Source: Bugula neritina
Taxonomy: Eukaryota; Bryozoa; Gymnolaemata; Cheilostomatida; Bugulidae
NCBI GenBank assembly: GCA_964035545.1
Contig: OZ037769.1
Span: 3,379,001-3,443,000, forward strand
Direction of reading: 5' to 3'
Length of the DNA stretch: 64,000 bases
Notes under the pieces: generated by a model
What the model was told of the DNA's origin: nothing
The model's input: the letters and a program-made list of their open reading frames with translations, nothing else
Database searches by the model: none
Made by a program: the position numbers and the translations under genes
In this document: positions 27,401-39,945 of the stretch, in pieces
Numbering within the stretch: position 1 is the first letter of the stretch
How the letters are laid out: every line of letters begins with the position of its first letter

Positions 27401-30400
27401 GATTTGCATGAGTCATACTAAATTCTATCACCTAGATGACTATAGCCTTGCACGGATAGCCATGTACGTTATGCTAAATGTTACACAAAAGTCGATGCTG
27501 AAAATAACATTACACACATTTTATTTGATACGCCGTATAATCATACACGCATGTCCTATGAGTAACGTATTACATGATTATATTAGGTGCGTCTGAATGA
27601 GTATGGCCTATATTTTCGCAATAAAAGGAAATATGTTACTAACCAAAGCATACTCAGGCCAATAGATCAGTAACTTTAGGAGTTTCGAGCCTTTCGCAAT
27701 CCTTGAATTCATGACCATGGTTAAAGGGCTCAGTCACAGAAGTAGTAATCTCCAGTTACATAATTATGAAATGTAAAACTTATAGTTCCTTATGACTCAG
27801 TTGAAATTATCCTATTAGTTTTCTGAGATTCTAAAACGTTCTCCAAGTACAGAAATTGTATTGCATATATGTTTTGAAATGATGCTGCTAGCTAAAAGCA
27901 AAATCTTGTAATACTCTTTATAAAGTTTTGCTGAATATTGTCCTTGGCCTGATTGCCCATTCTAAACGGTTTATTAGAAAACCTGTTCCTTCATCTGTTT
28001 GTTTTACACCCACAGCTACTTGAATCTAAGACTACTTGGCATACAAAAGAGGCAATAATATTTGAATGAACAGTTAGCCAAAACATGCAAGCCAAAGTCA
28101 GTTATTAGCTTAAACTCATACTCTATATTATATTATATTATATTATATTATATTATATTATATTATATTATATTATATTATATTATATTATATTATATTA
28201 TATTATATTATATTATATTATATATTATATTATACTATATTATCAGCTGTCATGTATTCAATCCCTGAGCTATAAAGATAAATTAATTTTATATAGAATT
28301 GCAGGTTTGACAGTGTTTTAGCTTGTTGAAAATTGTTGCATGCTGTATAATGTACTTGAAGACTTAAAGTTCTGTCTTGAAGACTTTTTGGCTGATCAAT
28401 CACGTGGTTCATTATTATTTTAGTTTGTGTTTCCGGCTGCTTGGACCGGCATCTGCGCTGCCGTTAGCCGACATCGAGGAGTGGTAAGTGACTTCTGTGT
28501 TTCATAGAAGAAACAAATCTTCTCCTTACATAAATCTGTATTATATGGTTCAGTGTGCAGAGTTACAGCGGTACAGTTTACTGTCAAACTTGTGCAGTAA
28601 ATATCAATTATGTTTTAGCAGCAATGTCACAGTGTCTATGACGTCATAGTAATCATGATGTCATAGTTGCCATGATGTCATAGTAGCTATGATGATTGTC
28701 ATAGGCGCTATGTCACAGTGTAGCTATAATGTCACGGTATAACTATGATGTCATAATAAAATTATAGCTACAACTGTGATTTGGCTCACATCATATATGC
28801 CAGTACATGATGAGATGTAAAAGTTTCAACAGTAGAAATTTACTGATGACATAACATAAACAAATTTACTAATTTATTCCCTCCTGGATCTCTTAGCTAA
28901 CAAATATAATAAAGAATGGCCTTATTCTGTAGCTACCTATTAATAGGATGGCAATGAATATATGCAATGTTAAACAAACAGGTATATTTGTTTCAGTACA
29001 TTGCGCTGGCGGTCATCACCTCGTTGGCTTTCTTGGGAGCTGTTGGAGGAATTGTGGCTATCTCCTGGCAGTTTGGTTTCTTTGGCTTGTTTAAAGATAG
29101 CGGGTAAGGATTGTTACTTTGTTAACCCCATTGTAAGTGTTGGTGACAATAGATAACACACTAGCACATTCATATAAAGTTGATCTTGATTATCCTTTTA
29201 GTACGCTACAATGCGCTATGTTACAGTATATAAGCCTGATATTTATAGTATGTAGCATCACAATGTTATAATAGCTATATTATGTTATTTATACTGGCAA
29301 AGCATTGCTCCACAAGGAACTCAACAGTACACAACCAACAGCTAGACAAACTGAAACGCTATGTTTGTTAACCGTGACCCTTTCCCGGCTTTTATAAACT
29401 TGAGTATGTTTATTCAAGCGATTCCTGTGAGTGTTGTGCAGGCTATGTACTTCTTTTTATTTTAAAGTATTATAATGGCGACACCAATTAGAAGCAAAGT
29501 TAATTGAGAGCTGCTCATAATGTCACCACTCACCCTTTAAATGTCAAATCACCAACTTACCACCCCATTTGCTATACAAACCCGCCCTATTATCCAATGA
29601 ATGGCTCAATGAATGGAAGTTTAGATTTGAATGATGAATTTTGTGTTTTATAATCTGGTTTGTTTTATTTAGGTCTATTAATGACGAGCTTGCCATAATC
29701 TTGATGGTTCTTCAATCGTTGGTAGTGGTGATTCTGATAATGCTTCTGTCGTTTGGAGTTGTTGCCATCATATATGAAAGTGTAAGTTTATATGAATACA
29801 GTTCTTAACAGAAAATTAACATAAATAACATATAATTTAGTATTAATTTTATTTCAACTAGTAATATTGTTAATAATAAAAAAAAACAAACTAATACGTA
29901 CTCAGAATACAGAAAAGGATCTTTGCCCAGCTGCGCTGTTTGTAAAAGTTTCACCTTTAGAATCTGTTATAGTGTAGAATAATTATGCAGCTGCTCAATG
30001 TATGCACAAAGTGATGTTCAATGATGCAACTCTTTCAGCCGGATGGTCCAAAACACAGAAATAAGATGCTTTTGCCGAAGGAGGCACCAACTTTAGATAA
30101 CTACCTAATGCCTGCAAGCTACCCCACTGCACCAAGAGCAATGTCTGTAACTGGAGCGTCTCCATACCGTCACCTAACAAGAGGATCACCAGAATGGGAC
30201 AGGTAGGCTGTTTCTAACAATGCTTGATTTCTTCTTCTGAAGCTGCACTTTACATACAAAATGATTTTTTTTTAATTAATCAGAACAAGTAGATAATTAA
30301 TATTACAAATAAAAAAATTAAAACAATAATATACTTCAAGAAATGATGTTGCAAAAACAAATATTTTTTCTGTAGGTTCTATGAGCAATTGTATGGAGAG

Positions 30401-30466
30401 TACAACCAAAAGGGAAGGGGCAGAAGCGCGCCCAGCAAGTATAGACATAACAGTTACAGATACTAA
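24422..30466 (+). CDS. Four-pass membrane protein, paralog A
   Basis: Seven exons: 24422-24485, 25598-25725, 28424-28483, 28997-29103, 29673-29781, 30039-30202, 30376-30466, giving 240 residues. Four hydrophobic spans: IATVVTSVILMLFVMVKVVL; LITGVLILLDSIFVFPAAW; YIALAVITSLAFLGAVGGIV; LAIILMVLQSLVVVILIMLL. A conserved SRHRGVY follows span 2, and the basic, Tyr/Pro-containing cytosolic tail ends SKYRHNSYRY. No signal peptide; both termini are probably cytosolic. The topology and short loops resemble MS4A/CD20-like or claudin-like tetraspans, but no signature fixes the family. Exon structure matches the next gene, including 60- and 107-bp exons, so the pair arose by tandem duplication. Confidence 0.85.
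24623..24696 (-). pseudogene. tRNA-like pseudogene or tRNA-derived SINE head
   Basis: 74 nt with a paired acceptor (GTCCCTG with TAGGGGC), a box A-like GGTGTAATGTTCAGCACA and an intact T arm GGGTTCGAATCCC. The anticodon stem is mispaired or needs an 8-base loop (TTGCAAGA), so it is unlikely to make a working tRNA. Intron 1 of tetraspan A. Confidence 0.7.
25075..25150. repeat. 12-bp AT minisatellite (AGTAATATATAT)n
   Basis: About six tandem units in intron 1 of tetraspan A. Confidence 0.9.
26162..26916. mobile_element. Non-autonomous DNA transposon with GATCGATC-rich ends
   Basis: 755 bp. A 27-bp inverted repeat beginning CACCGGCTTTCCATGTACC is perfect at both ends, with further subterminal palindromes built on GAGATCGATCTGAG (a near-perfect 31-bp palindrome near 26787). 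It is flanked by AAT on both sides, possibly a 3-bp target duplication. The middle is AT-rich with no transposase. Superfamily not assigned. Intron 2 of tetraspan A. Confidence 0.85.
27115..27375. repeat. TATA-rich low-complexity tract
   Basis: Overlapping ATATAATATAT variants, self-complementary over much of its length. Intronic. Confidence 0.8.
28119..28245. repeat. (TATTA)n pentanucleotide microsatellite
   Basis: About 24 nearly perfect units in intron 2 of tetraspan A, about 180 bp upstream of exon 3. Confidence 0.95.
28620..28775. repeat. Degenerate repeat of CRE-like motifs
   Basis: About 20-bp units of the form CATGATGTCATAGTTGC. One (near 28638) is the perfect CREB/ATF palindrome TGACGTCA; others are TGATGTCA. 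Intron of tetraspan A. Whether it acts as an enhancer is unknown. Confidence 0.6.
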
Positions 30467-32501
30467 GCTAAAATAGCTACTTCAACTGCTCTTCATTCAA
30501 TCGCTATAACAGCATTACAAACCATGATAAGATTTCATAGAAAACATATAAAATAAGGTTATCTTTTATAATTTTCACAGCACTTTCTTGTGAATCATCA
30601 TAGTCTAGACCTATAAGCCATATCACTTTTTCTCAACTTTTAGGCGACTTCTCTTTTTCTAATACATAATCTATATGCCAGTTTTTCTTTTTAATTGGCT
30701 AATTGTGACACATTATTTTTATATTCGTTGGTAGTGACACAGAATAGAGTTTCCAGAAGTAGTTTGCTAGTTAGATAATGCTATAAAGACAACATATATA
30801 TTCTTATTATGCTACACATTCTTTTCAGTTGCTAACAGTTTGCGCTAATAAAATTATTTTGATGTTAAATATTTACAATGCATTCTCACACAGTTCAGCA
30901 AATTTAATCAGGTTTTTAATTGCTTAATTATATTTATTAACTACCAGCTGTTTTATTTAATTGAATTAAAATAAAATATTCAAAAATATGACCTACAAGT
31001 TTTTTAGTGTTCTCTTACTGATTGTGCAGTAAAGTTGAAACACACAAGGGACTACAGATTGCCAAAGTTCTATACAGAAGTCTAAACTTGGCCAACTTTA
31101 TAGCAGAGTGAAGCATTTAAACGGTGCACAGCTTCTAAGCTGCCATATATTGTAGTTTAACAACATTATTTATTTGCTGACAATCAAAATGACTGACTAC
31201 CTTTGTTCTAAATGTTTGGCACAAGCTGCTTCCACTAGTTGTTTCTAATGAATATTATATGCTACAAAACAATTATATGTAACCAGCAATCAAAATAAAA
31301 TTTTGAAGCTATACCCAATAGCCCATGACTTTCACAGTTTTACAGAAAAGCTATATAGTTATAAAATTCAATACTTTTTACGTCAATTTGATATGAGATA
31401 TAATACCGTTTGTTTAGAATTCCTTAATAGCACATTAGACCCCATGAGAGTCGGCCTAAATAAAGTAAAACAAACTGCATTAAAGTAGATTTGAATATAT
31501 ATGATATAAATATAATGATTTAGTATTTATTTCTCTATCACAAATTGTATTATAGCAAGTAGTAAGAGTTGTTCACTTCACCATTTCTGCTAGCAGCTTC
31601 ATATGATGACCAAGTTCAAGATGCAGAGACTCTTTCAATGTCATTTAAGCTTGCATAGTCGAGGAATTTAGGAGCCTAAGCTCTTTAATTTTTTAAACAA
31701 ATGTTGGTTTGGGGCATGAGTTAAAATTCTGGCCAGAACATAACTTCTTAATTGATGCATTTTTAGTTTATTACACAGGTTTTTCTTGACTCTTTCATTA
31801 CTGCACTTACCTATTAAATTTGAAGTGCCAGAAATAAGTTATATGGTTTGTTTAGTTTTTGTTTTATAGATGCAGAAGTTGCAGAATCTGTGTGAAGCAG
31901 CAACACACACATGGGGTATACCATACTTCAATCAAAATATACTATTTGCAGTACATAATATTGAATAAGCCTGATCTCTTTTATGTGATGGTCACAAACA
32001 CAAAAAGAAGTCTCTTCAGATTATAAGCTTTTGAAACTTAATAACTGTTCAACTGTTGAGTTTTGAGATCTCTATAATTAATTTTATTTGAACAGCAAGT
32101 TATTTTTCTCATTTGCACTTGAGATATCAAATATCAGATCCACTCTAGCTGCTTTATTTACAACTATGAATTGGGAAAGAAAGGCATGAATAATAAAAGC
32201 AGGTAAGAATGGACTATAATAAATGTACAGTCATCTCACGTGTTTGTATTCTATGCAAATTTGCATTAACTATAATACTATAAGCAGCCTATTCATGCAG
32301 ATCCTATATTGATTCAAGTATTGTGTGTCGAGAAAGAATTCTATTGTCAATAGTATTTCATACAAGGTAAAGAGGGCGTGCACAGCTTGGCGTGCTAGTT
32401 TGTCGATCGCAGGGCGTAGTCCTTCTACTAGTACTACTTTAACCACGCAGCACAGCTTGCTCAATCATTCTAGTTCTTCCAACAATTGAGACAAACAGAA
32501 G
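30467..32501. other. Intergenic region between the tetraspan paralogs
   Basis: Holds the 3' UTR of A (AATAAA near 30848), a diverged dispersed repeat at about 31670-31825, and the presumed promoter of B. No exon recognised. Confidence 0.5.
31670..31825. repeat. Dispersed repeat, copy 1
   Basis: Shares an ordered set of blocks with 53115-53270: GCCTAAG, TTTTTAATTTT, TTGGTTTGGGGC, then TCTTTCATTACTGCACTTACC against TCTCTGTTACTGCACCTACC. Diverged, of unknown class. Confidence 0.5.
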
Positions 32502-35500
32502 ATGGCGATCGAAAGACGATGGATTAACTGGGCATCCGCCATAACCGGAGCTATTCTCTTGGCGTTTGGTGAGCAGATCTGCTGAAAAACCTTCACATAG
32601 CTCTAAATATTTATATTTTCCTAGAAAAAAAATTAAAAACAGCAGGTCCTAAAATATAAGCTCATTTATATTGACAGAAAATCTACTGTTGAATGGTAAA
32701 CAAAGTATAGATCTATAAAATACTTGTATGGAATCTTAAAATACTATAAATTTTACACTTTTATAAAAAAGTTTGTAAGTTTTAGTTGTCAAGCATGTTC
32801 ACTATAATTTCTGTTATTCAATTATTGTTCATACTATCTGCTTCTCAAGTTGATGTACCAAAAATAACTTACGGCTTTCTTATTTTTTTCTCATCTTATG
32901 TAATATTGTGATGAATTAACAACTTTTTGATTTGCAGCTTTGGCAGAGGCGGTTGTGGCCTTCTACTTAAACTTGACAACTTCGGTCCTTTTAAGTCAAG
33001 AGAAGGTGGCAATAAGTGGGTCTCTTTTGGTCAGCCTTGGTGTGGTAAGTAATGCATTTGTATCAGCATTGGTCAGTCTGGGTGTGGTAAGTAATGTATA
33101 TGTGTCAGCATTGGTCAGTCTTGGTGTGGTAAGTAATGTATTTGTGTCAGCATTGGTCAGTTGGGTTTAGTAAGTAATAATTTTTTGTCAGCATTAATCA
33201 GTCTGCATGGGTGTGGTAAGTAATTTATTTGTGTCAGCATTAATAGCTGCCGGAACAATTGGCATTCAACTAGCTTGAGTAGTCATATTCAAAAGCCACT
33301 ATAGGCTATTATAGTAACTGTAATTTACTCAGGTCATAAAAGGTTTGTATGAGGGCAAACTATGCTATAATGTAAGTTAAACATTTCTATATATAACTTA
33401 GAATGTAATAATTATTGTTAAAGTATAGAAACACATGCTTGCATCCCCATGAAACCTGTGTTACATTTTATTGAGCTATTATTAAGCTCTACTGTGTTTA
33501 AAGTGTTGATAAATTCTAGCTATAGTGTATAATCATTTCAATTATATTAAGTAGAGTAATTATACAACGATCATATTCTATAGACTATATCAATTAAAAT
33601 AATTACATGCAGAGTAGAATGTTATAGAGAGTAGAATCTTATATATAGTAATTCTATAGAATATTCAATCTAAAGAATAGAATGCTCATTACATTGTGAG
33701 AAGTGTGGAGCAGAGAAATTTATTTAAAAACGAAGCGTTTCATAAAAATACAAGAAAAAGGACCTTTTGATGTCTAAAAGACACTCTGACAAAATTCAAA
33801 GCTTGGACTGCCTATGAGCATGTTTTAGCCATTTAATCTACTTCTATAAAGTGTGCAAAACTACATAGAAATGTTATGGTTGAACAGGAAACATTTTTTG
33901 ATGAAATACACTTTTTATAGCTTTAAATTTACAAATTATTTGTCATTCCAGTGAAAGGGTAATTGCTCAGTTAAATGGGCAGTTCCCAGTTATAGTTTAA
34001 GTAATTTGCATCATGTTTAGAGTTTTACGGAAACTATGAATATGTTGATATTAAAACATTCATTCTACTTAAAGCATGCTAAATTCCTTGACAATGAATA
34101 CAACACATAATTTTGTAAGCATTGGTTAACAATTGACCAGATAAAACTGTGTCAATGGAAATCTGCTGAGCTAACATGAACTGCTTACATCTCCATTCAT
34201 TGATACGCAATTACAATTACACTGACTGTAATACAAGTATCGCTGGTTCATGCACAATGATGTTAGCAGAGTAACATGATTCAGAAACATTGTTATGGGT
34301 GTGGGCTTTGTGTGTTCACAATCATGTGTATTACTGGCGGCCTGTGGCAATAGCATCCCCTTTGTTCTCGTACAAATAAAAAATGTGAGTAGAGCATTGT
34401 ACAAATTTTTGTCTAAGTATTTCACGAATATATATAATAATATAGAATTACAATCTTTTCAGCTTATTTTCCCGACAGCATGGATTTCCTTTGCAGCGGC
34501 AATAAGTAGACATCGTGGTGTGGTAAGTTAATAGTTATTCTAGTCATACAATACAGAATGAGAGTGCTTAGGTTTTTAGTTTAATTGGAAATGATTATAT
34601 AGCATTTATTTTATATAAATTTCAAGCATTTGACTGAAACTTGCATTAAGATTTACTAGACATTAGGACTAGACATTTGTGTGTTATAAACCTTTTCAAC
34701 ATCAATGAACCTTCCTACAATCCTTAAACCAATAGCACAGCATTATTATAAATAGCCACTTGAAATTAATATTTTCATATAATATATAAAATCCAATTCA
34801 GAACCAACGGCTTCATATGTTTAAATAAATGATAAATAAGCTTGATGAAGTATGTATAGCATTAGTTAACAGCTCTGAATACTATACTATAGCCATAGTT
34901 GTCAACTATAAAGCTCTAGAATTGAATTCTATCAGAAATATTGTTTGAATTTCCAGTACATTGCCTACATGGTAATGATTTGCCTGAGTATCCTGGACTC
35001 CATAGGGATGGTTGTTTACCAGGCCTACAGATTCTCCGTGATCGGAGGCTACACAGACTCTGAGTAAGTTGTCCAGAACATTCTAGAATGTGTTTTAGAA
35101 ACATTAGTTTATAAGCTTTGAAAGTTCACTATTATATGGTTTATCTTATACAGTCTATTGTTTGGCTTAACTAATGAAAGGATAACTCCAATATGCAATG
35201 TGAGCTTGAATTACTTTTTTGCTAAAATTTGGAATTACTGGAGTTGAATTTTACTGATGACTCATACATTGCCTTTTATGGTATTTTTTGAAGTGTTAAA
35301 AGTTCTTACATTTATTATGCAGTCTTATAATGAGCTGTTAAAAGTGACACCTTGCTTTATAACAGCAAGTTGTACACATTTTCAGATAATTTCTACAGCT
35401 TATTTGTGGTTTATAAACTTTCTAAGGTCATATACTACATACTGTTGAAACCATGACTATTGAAATTCACAATTTTCAATCCCTGAGGTTGTAATACTAT

Positions 35501-36045
35501 CAGATAATAGGATACAGTTGAACATTGTTTCTATTTTGCCCGGTTGCAATGTTGTAGGCAAGGCGTGTCCATCACGATGACCATCTTGCAGAGCATCATC
35601 CTGTTGATACTACTCTTTGCACTAGCCTTTGCTGCCGCTGCTTTGTGCTACAGATCAGTAAGTAGCCCTTTAGTTGAATATGTCTAGTTTTACAGGCTGG
35701 CTATTCACCCTACCTGCATAACTAGAATATTTCAGCTTGACAAACTTAGCCTAAATATCCCAAAATTTTTCACCCTTTAAAAAGAAGCCGAATATTAGAG
35801 TGGCTCAAAAAATAAAAATAGTCACTCTCATAATAAATAAAAGACACACATTCCTATTTTTACAGCCTTCAAAGTATGGCTACGAAAGAAAGCCAAAGCC
35901 TATGGAGTATGGTGGCTATCCAACCGTAGCCCCACCCATGTACACAAGGGACTTTGGGGCTGGCTATGCTATGTCTCTACCCAGACCAAGTGGATATGAA
36001 TATGGTCCTGAGTCTAGAGTCTACTATAAAGGAGGAAGATATTAG
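32502..36045 (+). CDS. Four-pass membrane protein, paralog B
   Basis: Six exons: 32502-32568, 32938-33044, 34463-34522, 34957-35063, 35558-35657, 35866-36045, giving 206 residues. Spans: WASAITGAILLAFALAEAVV; GSLLVSLGVLIFPTAWISF; YMVMICLSILDSIGMVVY; MTILQSIILLILLFALAFA. It shares FPxAW, SRHRGVYIA and exon phases with paralog A. The tail differs: Tyr/Gly/Pro-rich (GYERKPKPMEYGGYPTVAPP) and in one exon rather than two. No known family motif; MS4A-like topology is the nearest description. The donor of exon 2 lies inside a 42-bp tandem repeat, so longer isoforms with extra 14-residue blocks in or beside span 2 are possible. AATAAA near 36449. Confidence 0.85.
33003..33236. repeat. 42-bp minisatellite copying an exon end and its splice donor
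   Basis: About five units spanning GTCAGCCTTGGTGTG|GTAAGTAATG. Donors (GTAAGT) fall at 33045, 33087, 33129, about 33170 and 33216; the first three are exactly 42 bp apart and keep the frame open as VSLGVVSNAFVSAL-type units. A TAG closes the frame at 33168. Confidence 0.9.
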
Positions 36046-37021
36046 CCAGCAAACCTATTGTATTCTCAAGTCATTGGAGATGTGTAAAAGAACTGCACTT
36101 TTCATCTTATAAATTCTATCTTTTTGTATGTCGGAAATAAGATCATGACCTCATATTTAAGGCCCAAGCTAAGTTTGTTTAAATATATTTTTAAATACAT
36201 AAACTCTTCATTTAACCAACAGAAGATTTGCATACAGTTGAACTAATATTTTATTGAAAGTTATAAAAACAGAAACTTTGAATTTCTCTATACAATATCT
36301 TAGTTATAGTAACAGAAGCACCAAATTGATTAAACCTATGATATATTATATATTAGTACTATAGCTAATAGTAATTATGATTATTTATACTACATTTCTT
36401 GTATTAATTTCTAAATTATTTCTGTCAAATAACATTATATACACCCAATAAATTGATGCTAAAAAGTCAAGTAAGAGTCTCTTTCTCTAAAAAGTAGAGA
36501 ATTCAATATATTATCTGAGAGATCATTGAGATGAGAGAAGTATTCAGGGTGAGTGTTTAGGGTAAGTAAATTGATTGTGAGAACAAACAACAATACTATT
36601 ATAACAATAACTGATAACAATATTATGGAGGTTTTGAAAGATTTCCTGAGCAGAAACTAACAAACTTGTAAATAAACCATATGTACAGCTTTGACTATAT
36701 ACATGACTATAATACAATACAATATGTACAGTCTTTGGTCACCCTAATGATATGTTACAATATAATATATACAACACAATGATATAATTAGGGCAGATAT
36801 AATACAAATTACAATATTCAATACACGTTATACAGTACCAGAAACTTCTAAACTTTAATGTTTTTCTTCCAGTTATTATTTCTATAGTGTCTGGCATTTA
36901 GTTTCAACTATACACAATGTACAGTGTGCTATCCCTTCAAAACATACAACACAATACACTGTATATCCTATTGTTCTAAGGGCAGGGTTAGTCTAGAGCA
37001 GCTCCAGGATACTGTATGAAC
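36046..37021. other. Convergent 3' region, tetraspan B and Schlafen-like gene
   Basis: AT-rich 3' UTR and spacer. No coding or mobile feature recognised. Confidence 0.5.
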
Positions 37022-39945
37022 TTAGTGTTGTCCCATGACTCTTGCGTAATAAGATTTAACCTGTGCCTTGGTCAACTCTATCACTTCTTGCAGTGTAAGC
37101 TGAAACATACATACTTTTAGTAAATATATATTACAGAACAAATAATGGGTATATAGTACAGTAACCTAAGTGTATATACTTTGTACTCTACACTGTATGC
37201 AATATAGATTATAGAGTGCAGTGTATAACATTTACTGTGGTACATAGCATCTACATATTATACTTTTGGCAGTAGAAACACTGCGAGTAAAAATGAGAAG
37301 ACAACTTACACACTTGACGGATGCGTTCTGACGGATGTACACTTTGTGGTCGTCACACTCGTGTATCGGATGTAGTTTAGTCTTAGTACCAACCATCTGT
37401 GAGTCGAGGGGGTTGGAGGGCTCCCACGGGTGTACAACAATCTCAGCTACATAGTCCCCGTGTATATGGCCCTGCAACACGCATATTGAAGTTGCTTCCT
37501 CTTGAATTTAGCGACCAACTAAGCAGATATATCACACAACATATGAAGGTAGTAGAATAGTGAAGCTTTTACTCCCAACTTTAGCCAATCACATCACAAA
37601 CATGAGCTAGTGGCTAGAAAAACAGTGTGCTAGATGGTAATAATAGTAAAGGAGAGCGGGGGCTGTAGCAGAACGTCCCTGAGATGCATAATATTATGAA
37701 GGAACTGAAACTAAACAAAACGAAGAACTTTATGGTGATGCATATGGGGAGATTCTTCATTACAGATAATTCGATTGGGGAAAAGAGTGGTATTACAATG
37801 GTACAGTGAACACTAACTAAATTCATGAGAGTGGTATTACAATGGTACAATGGCTACTAACGTTATTGAAGGCAGCAACAGCATCTTTGTCACACCAACA
37901 ATAGTTGTAAGTTCCAATAACATGACTTCTCTGTCTTTCACTTTCGGCATACTTCTCACTTTTCAATATTTACAGAATGAATGTCATTACAACAGCTATT
38001 TATAGACAACGCGGTATGTATTATAGAATGCTATAGAGTGGCACGTAATATAGATGTGCCACACACACGTACAACTAAACACAGTAGAACATGGGCTACG
38101 TAACAGTAAACTACCTTGACAGGTAAAGATTTTTCAACTCTTGGGGTGAAGGTTTTTCTTCCACAACTGGTACAAATTCCAACTTCCACCTGCGGATAAA
38201 AGCACAGTTCTCACTTTTAGTACATGACAAAGGAATAATTTATCAGCAGATTAAAGTGACATATTCATGATTCAAGACAACAAGCAACATTTAAAATTAA
38301 TAGCCTAATCACTTGGATATTACAGTTATTGTTACTTATAATAAAAATATCACAATTAAACAAGATAATGACTTCCGTGACTAAATAAAGACAGAGAAAG
38401 GCAGACATAGTGAGTACCACCAGAATAGTGTTGGGAGAAACCTCTCACCTGTGTGGTGGTACTGGGGGTCGGGAGTTATTCATAGCATCCTGTATTGACA
38501 CTCTCATGTGATCCATCTATAGGGTGAGTCAGGAAAACAGTATACATTATAATCTAGTATGAAGTAATAGTATGAAATAATAGTATGAAGTAATAGTATG
38601 TAGTAATAGTATGAAGTGTGTTGGAGTTATCTTATCAACAATACTAATTGACTATTTCTTCAAAATAATATACAACAAGCGAAAGAAAAGCATATGTCAG
38701 TAGAGAAAAATATATGTTAGTATTGAGAGATATAATATGTTAATATTGAGAGATATATGTTAGTATAGAAGGATATATGTTAGTATAAAGAGTTATATGT
38801 TAGTATAGAAAGATATATGTTAGTATAGAGAGAATATGTTAGTATAGAAAGATATATGTTAGTATAGAGAGATATATGTTAGTATAGAGAGATATATGTT
38901 AGTATAAAGAGTTATATGTTAGTATAGAAAGATATATGTTAGTATAGAGAGATATATGTTAGTATAGAGAGATATATGTTAGTATAGAGAGATATATGTT
39001 AGTATAGAGAAATATATGTTAGTATAGAGAGATATATGTTAGTATAGAGAAATATAATGTTAAGATTACTGTAAGATTAACAAACCTGATACGGAGAGAA
39101 AGTTAAACCCTTGCACACTCCATCATCCGTAACACCGCAGTATATAACACCTCCAATTCCCGTGTTCAGAAACGCATTAATTGCTCTAAACAGAAAAAAA
39201 TGTAAAAAGTTCTTAAAAACAAAACATTAACTTTATTATTTTTTGAGAAATAGAGCCAAGTTGAAAATCCTAAGTGAAAATTGACAGCAAGGGAAATGTT
39301 AATAAGAGGAAGCAGCACATTGCAAGATTTTGCTGGACAAAAGTAAATAACCAAAGCAAAACTTAAGCTCACATGCACAACATAAGAAAGAATGACAACT
39401 CTCAAAAGACTCAATCAAATCCAACACAACAAATTATACTAAGAAACAGATTAACTACAATTTGGATGAAAAACCTGTGGGCCGATAACATAAGGAGAAC
39501 CTAATAAAGGTGACATACTTGGAGATGGGAGACCGAGAACCAAACTTGACGCAGGTTGGGGGTACGTCAGCCAACACTATGTTCCTGTGACCTTTGAACT
39601 CATGGCAAATATCTTCATCATAAGGTAGCGTTTGATTATAGAGATAAAATCTGCATATGGAAATAGGCTGAGCAAATAGTATGCTATTAGAATTACTGAC
39701 CAGACAAAAAAATTCTGCCCTGAAAAACACTCTATTACCACAGCTGAAACTTCTTGTAAAATTTCAATTCTAGCTTTTGGTGGCATTTCTATCTACTATC
39801 AAAATAACTATACAAAAATAATCATGAAATCATAACTTTAGTACTAGATAATTTTATCTTTATAACTTGAGGTAAAACCTTCTTCCTACCCCGTACTTGG
39901 CAGAAAATCTCAAAACACCGTATTTTACTATCATTACCTGGACAT
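37022..39945 (-). CDS. Compact Schlafen-like AlbA_2 domain protein
   Basis: Eight exons: 39945-39938, 39650-39519, 39185-39086, 38516-38449, 38189-38115, 37958-37862, 37471-37310, 37099-37022, giving 239 residues. The first coding exon is only 8 nt (MSR, split codon), chosen because it alone gives the phase 2 required upstream of FYLYNQTLPYDEDICHEFKG. The AlbA_2 fold shows the paired acidic motif DEDICHEFKG, the conserved FLNTGIGGVIYCGVTDDG, then SIQDAMNN, WKLEFVPVVE and a C-terminal part with several Cys/His (YCWCD, HECDDH, VKC). Schlafen AlbA nucleases use two Glu and an Asp; E-x4-E and DD are present here at matching spacing, so RNA cleavage is plausible. No helicase region, so it is nearer to SLFNL1 and the short nematode Schlafen-like proteins than to long vertebrate Schlafens. 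Function is inferred. Confidence 0.85.
38694..39056. repeat. 20-bp minisatellite (GATATATGTTAGTATAGAGA)n
   Basis: About 18 units in an intron of the Schlafen-like gene. The array ends about 30 bp from the donor of exon 39185-39086 (gene on the minus strand). Confidence 0.93.

Noticed and set aside
34295-34390. Possible extra exon of tetraspan B (GVGFVCSQSCVLLAACGN) followed by a GTGAGT
   Set aside because: No matching exon in paralog A; exons 2 and 3 already join in phase and align with A without it.
39577-39786. Alternative start of the Schlafen-like gene (MPPKARIEILQEVSAV)
   Set aside because: Its best donor gives phase 0, which would put a stop just inside the next exon; the tiny MSR exon at 39945-39938 has the required phase 2.
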